Below are positions 59,289-64,000 of a DNA stretch of 64,000 nt, in pieces. How positions within the stretch are numbered: position 1 is the stretch's first letter; each line of letters starts with the position of its first letter. The translations under genes were made by a program, and so were the position numbers. A model generated the notes under the pieces. The model was not told the origin of the DNA. It searched no databases and saw nothing but the letters and a program-made list of their open reading frames with translations. Source of the stretch: Coriolopsis trogii (taxonomy: Eukaryota > Basidiomycota > Agaricomycetes > Polyporales > Polyporaceae); NCBI GenBank assembly GCA_020543525.1, contig JAHYIO010000006.1:310001-374000 (forward strand), read 5' to 3'.

Positions 59289-59670
59289 CCACACAACCCA
59301 ACTAGCCTAGCTAACAGAAGTACGTTGATTCGTGAGGTCGTAACTGTGGCATAGAAAAGCACCCAGGCACGAGGTGATGGTGGTAGAGAAGATACACGCT
59401 AATCCCGTACCCGCTCAAGCTGTCACAATACTTAGATAGAATGGGTTTGTTGCAGCAGTAAACAAAAAGTTCTAATTGAGTTGTTAACACTGCTTATGTC
59501 AATAACCTAGCCGGGCTTTGCGCGGTTACAGCAGTAATCAAGTAAGGTAACAGTGACCACGTTTCTCACACCTACTTCCACGTAGCCGACCAGTACCGCC
59601 CCCTCCTTGCCATCTTCTGCACGTCTGTCGGTCACCTCTACTCTCTTTCGACCGCAGAAACGCTGCCAAA
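59289..59670. promoter_or_regulatory. Divergent promoter between the nuclease and alpha-COP genes
   Basis: 382 bp separate two start codons pointing apart. The alpha-COP side is CT-rich (CCTCTACTCTCTTTCGACCG). No TATA box was found. Confidence 0.5.
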
Positions 59671-62600
59671 ATGTCGGTGATGCTCACGAAGTTCGAGTCC
59701 AAGAGCAATCGCGTAAAAGGTACGTTTGTGTCGGGTGATTACGAGCGTATATGCTGATTGCCAACCAGGACTCGCATTCCACCCTACCCAACCGTTGCTG
59801 GCGGCGTCGTTGCATAACGGAAGCGTTCAGCTATGGAACTACCGAATGGGAGTATTGGTGGACAGGTTTGAGGAGCATGAAGGTACGTGCTATGCTGCGA
59901 TGGCATCTAGGGCATACATATGAATGGTGCGTGTCCGCAGGGCCTGTTCGCGCTGTTGCGTTCCATCCGAGTCGTGCGCTGCTTGTCACCGGAGGAGATG
60001 ATTACAAGATCAAAGTCTGGGGTAAGTCCTGTCGATATATGCATTTCCAGCTTCCTGAAAGCCCTCAGACATTCGACCCACCAACCGTCGGTGCCTTTTC
60101 ACACTTCACGGTCACCTCGACTATGTTCGGACGGTTCAATTCCACCATGAGATGCCTTGGATTGTGAGTTTTGTGTGAACTGTCTGTTCCCATATCCCCT
60201 TGACCGTCGCATCATCCCCAGCTTTCGTGTTCCGACGACCAAACGATCCGCATTTGGAACAGCACTTCGCGCAACTGTATCGCAATCCTGACAGGACACT
60301 CGCACTACGTCATGTCTGCACAATTCCACCCGAAAGACGATCTCATTGTATCCGCCTCACAAGATCAGACTGTGCGTGTCTGGGATATTTCTGGCTTGCG
60401 GAAGAACACCCCCAATACCGCCCCTGGTACATTCGACACATTCGACAACTTCTCTACCGTGAAGTATGTCCTCGAGGGACACGATCGCGGTGTAAACTGG
60501 GCGTCGTTCCATCCCACACTCCCTCTCATTGTATCCGCCGCAGATGACCGGCAAATCAAGATATGGCGTATGAGTGAGACAAAGGCTTGGGAGGTTGATG
60601 CGTGTAGAGGCCACTTCAACAATGTCTCGACTGCCCTGTTCCACCCCAAACACGAGCTCATTGTGTCTTGTGGAGAGGACAAAACCGTGCGCGTATGGGA
60701 CCTCACCAAGCGCTCCGCAGTGCAGACCTTCCGCAGAGAGCACGATCGATTCTGGGTGCTTGCGGCACATCCTGAACTCAATCTTTTTGCTGCTGGTGAG
60801 CTGCATGCAACAACCTGGGACCTCGCTTATGCTTGAGATCTAACATTTCATGTAGGACACGACAACGGACTGATTGTCTTCAAGCTTGAACGCGAGCGCC
60901 CAGCGTTCGCTATGCATGGAGACAGCCTCTACTACGTCCGCGACAAATATGTGCGCGCATATGACATCAACACTGGCTCCGACATTGGTCTCCTCAGCGT
61001 CCGCAAGTTCGGCAGTCCATACGTCCCTCCGCGTACCCTCAGCTACAACCCGGCCGAGCGTGCTGTCGTACTGACTATCTCCTCTGACAATGGCCTCTAC
61101 GAGTTAACCTCGCTGCCGAAAGATGCCGTTGGCGAAGTGAAGGACTCGTCCACCGACGGGAAGCGTGGTAGCGGTCAAGCGGCTATCTTCGTTGCCAGGA
61201 ACAGGTTCGCGGTACTGAACAAGGCGACTCAGGTAGGTATCTTGCTTCCTATATCGCCTGGTGAAGTCTCTGATCGACTACGCTCAGCTCATCGAAGTCC
61301 GCGACTTATCTAACTCGGTGGTCAAGAGCATCAAGCCCCCCGTGCAAACTAACGAGATCTTTTATGGGGGCACCGCTAGTCTCATCCTCAGTTCTACATC
61401 CTCTGTTGTCCTGTATGATATTCAGCAACAGAAGACGCTGGCGGAGATCACCACGCCGCCCGTGAAGTACGTCGTGTGGAGTGCAGATGGCTCCCTTGTT
61501 GCCCTCCTGAGCAAGCACAGTATGTGTCACTATCAGTTGCCGCGAAACATCGCTGACACGCTTTGTAGCCATCACCATTGCGAATAAGAATTTTGGTCAG
61601 CACACTCTCATTCACGAGACCATTCGCATCAAATCTGGCGCATGGGATGACTCTGGTGTTTTTGTCTATTCGACACTGAACCACATCAAGTACTGCCTTG
61701 CGCAAGGGTAAGACGTCGTCAGTCCTCGGCATGCTACCCGAAAGTGGTCTTGACTTCTCGTGCCTCAGTGATCATGGCGTGATCTGCACGCTTGACAACC
61801 CCGTTTACCTCACTCGCGTCAAGGGCAAGACTGTCCACTGCCTGGACCGCTCAGCACGGCCCCGCACGATTACCATTGATCCGACGGAGTATCGCTTCAA
61901 GCTCGCGCTCCTCCGAAACAATCATGAGGAAATGTTGTACATTATTCGCACGTCTAATTTGCTCGGACAGAGTATCATCGCTTATTTGCAGCAAAAAGGA
62001 TTCCCCGAGGTACAACTATGTGTCGGCGTCGAGATGTCTTACGGCTTTTGACGATATGCCCCACAGATTGCGCTGCACTTTGTCCAAGACAAAAACACTC
62101 GCTTTGACCTCGCGATCGAGTGCGGAAACCTCGATGTCGCTCTAGAGACCGCTCAAAGCATAGATCGGCCGGACTGTTGGGAGCGTCTTGCTCAACAGGC
62201 TCTCAAGCAGGGCAACCACAAGGTGAGCAGAACGAGGTTCGACCTGTTTTTGAATTTGAATTTGATGTGACTTGCAATGGGGTAGATCGTGGAGAAGGCA
62301 TATCAGAGAACGAAGAACTTCGATCGCCTGTCATTCCTCTACTTGGCCACCGGGAGCACGGACAAGCTAACCAAGATGCAGAAGATTGCCGATGCGCGTG
62401 GGGACCCCATGTCGCGGTTCCACAACGCGCTCTATGCAGGCGACGTGCACGGGCGTATCGCTGTTCTCAGGGACGTTGGAATGTGTGAGTAGACTGTTCG
62501 CGCGTTGCTGTACATGAGTGGTACTGACTGTTCCCATGCTGCAGTCTCTTTGGCTTACCTGACTGCCAAGACTAACGGCCTCGATGACGTCGCTCTCGAG

Positions 62601-64000
62601 ATCTTGGAGACAGCCGGTCTTACGGAAGCCGATGTGGATGATGTTCCGTCGTTCGGCCAGTCGACTCTCAAGCCCCCGCCTGTGATTACACCGACCGGGA
62701 ACCTCAACTGGCCTGCTCTCTCAACTGGCGAGAGCTTCTTCGATAAAGCACTCGCCAATGGAAACCTTGAAGGAGGTGACGTCCCGTACCTCAACGGTGT
62801 CGATGGCGGTGCTGCAGCTTCAGCTGCGCTTGATGACTGGGCCAAGGACGAGGAGGCTATAGAGGACATCGCCGCCGAAGAAGGCGCATGGGACCTCGAC
62901 GCAGATGCCGAAGAAGCTGAGGCTGCAGAAGAGGAGCAGGCCGTCGAAGAAGAGGCAGACCTTGGCGCCGGTGCGACCCCAGGAGTGAGTGAAACGGAGC
63001 TCTGGACACGCAACTCGCCCTTCGCTGCCGATCATGTCGCGGCTGGGTCGTTCGACACTGCGATACAGCTGCTCAATCGCCAATTCGGAGTGGTCAACTT
63101 CTCGCACCTCAAGCCTGTTTTCCTCTCTATTTATCGCTCTTCGCATGTATACCTCTCGCCTATGGCATCTCTACCTCCCCTCCAACTCCACTTGCGCCGC
63201 AACCCGGAGGAGTCATCCTCGAGTCGCGTTCTCCCCGTCGCCGTTCGCACCCTTGCATCCATCCGCTCTGAACTCTCGGAAGGTTTCCGCGCTGTCTCTG
63301 GCAACAAGCTCCCCGACGCGCAGGTCGTGTTCCGTACTGTTTTGCGCTCGCTCTTGCTCGTCCCTATTTCGTCCGATAATGAAGCCAAGGAGGTACGTGA
63401 GCGTCGTAGTATACTCATGAACACATTCTGACATGTTCTCTGTCCAGTGGCGTGACTTAGTGACCCTCGCCCGTGAATACCTTCTTGGTGTTACACTCGA
63501 GATTGAACGTCGTCGAGTCGCCCAAGAGGAGCCTGATAATGTTCGCCGTAGTCTGGAGCTCGCAGCCTACTTCACGCATTGTCAACTGCAGCCTGCACAC
63601 ATGCAGATCGCATTGCGTAGCGCCATCGGGGTCTTCGCCAAAGCGAACAACCATGCGACGGCTGCGAAGTTTGCACGGAGGTTGCTAGACCTCAACCCAG
63701 ACCCGAAGATCGTAGCACAGGTGATGTTCACTACGACTTTCACGTAAAGCCTCTTCGCACTGACGACATCACTCCAGGCGCGGCAACGCATCGCTGCTGG
63801 CGACCGCAATCCACGAAACGCGGTCGAGATCGACTACGACGAGTTCACCGAGTTCGAGATCTGCGCGGCAAGCTTCACCCCGATCTACAAGGGCTCACCG
63901 GCTGTGCGCTGCCCGTACACGGATGCTGCGTACTTGCCACAGTACAAGGGTCAGCTCGACCCGCTTACCGAGTTAACGGAGATTGGGGCGTCGTCTGCGG
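59671..64000 (+). CDS. COPA: Coatomer subunit alpha (alpha-COP), partial at right edge
   Basis: Fourteen exons visible, introns at 59720-59768, 59883-59940, 60022-60068, 60164-60221, 60796-60855, 61233-61287, 61520-61568, 61708-61768, 62010-62066, 62223-62285, 62485-62544, 63393-63447 and 63721-63777. Alpha-COP is the large scaffold of the COPI coat for retrograde Golgi-to-ER traffic. It begins [22 protein letters not shown]; the N-terminal WD40 propellers follow ([57 protein letters not shown]), then the alpha-solenoid ([32 protein letters not shown]), an acidic linker, and the C-terminal domain that binds epsilon-COP ([27 protein letters not shown]). The window ends inside ...[12 protein letters not shown], with only about 15 residues left to the usual end. 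Confidence 0.96.

Overview
The window looks like nuclear DNA of a basidiomycete fungus, most likely an agaricomycete. Genes are compact and cut by many 46-70 nt GT-AG introns. The protein families point the same way: expanded F-box proteins, a HET-domain protein, an unnamed fungal seven-helix membrane protein, a fungal P450, a Num1/ApsA-type cortical protein and a hAT transposon. No rRNA, tRNA or CRISPR was recognised. Exon models were built by hand from splice signals and reading-frame continuity.

Left part (1-16.5 kb): an enolase-superfamily sugar-acid dehydratase (1612-3470, +), an alpha/beta-hydrolase whose nucleophile serine appears to be glycine (4505-5666, -), an F-box protein (7303-8857, -), a single-exon HET-domain protein (9706-11154, +), the splicing factor BUD13 (11681-12739, +), a 2.5 kb stretch with no recognisable gene, and a second F-box protein (15258-16485, +).

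Middle part (16.8-39 kb): a secreted M28 metallopeptidase (-), the COPII coat subunit Sec24 (-) head-to-head with an EFM7/NNT1-like methyltransferase (+), a third F-box gene running almost directly into a WD40-repeat gene (+), a seven-helix membrane protein (+), a 1,695-residue Num1/ApsA-like cortical dynein-anchor protein (-), and an AMP-binding enzyme (+).

Right part (39-64 kb): a complete 4.1 kb hAT element (39767-43893) with matching 8-bp target duplications, a broken plasma-membrane H+-ATPase fragment, a cytochrome P450 with odd structure (-), about 3 kb of unassigned DNA, a paxillin-like three-LIM protein (-), and an XPG/FEN1-like nuclease (-) head-to-head with the COPI alpha subunit (+), which runs off the right edge.

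The window holds core trafficking and RNA genes (Sec24, alpha-COP, BUD13) mixed with fast-evolving accessory genes. The most interesting signals are: ten short Q-T/Q-V motifs resembling dynein light chain (LC8) sites in the Num1-like cortical protein; the hydrolase with an altered nucleophile elbow encoded by an 11-nt exon; a hAT transposase closed by two apparent CGA-to-TGA changes inside otherwise intact ends; and several very short exons that would break automatic gene models.
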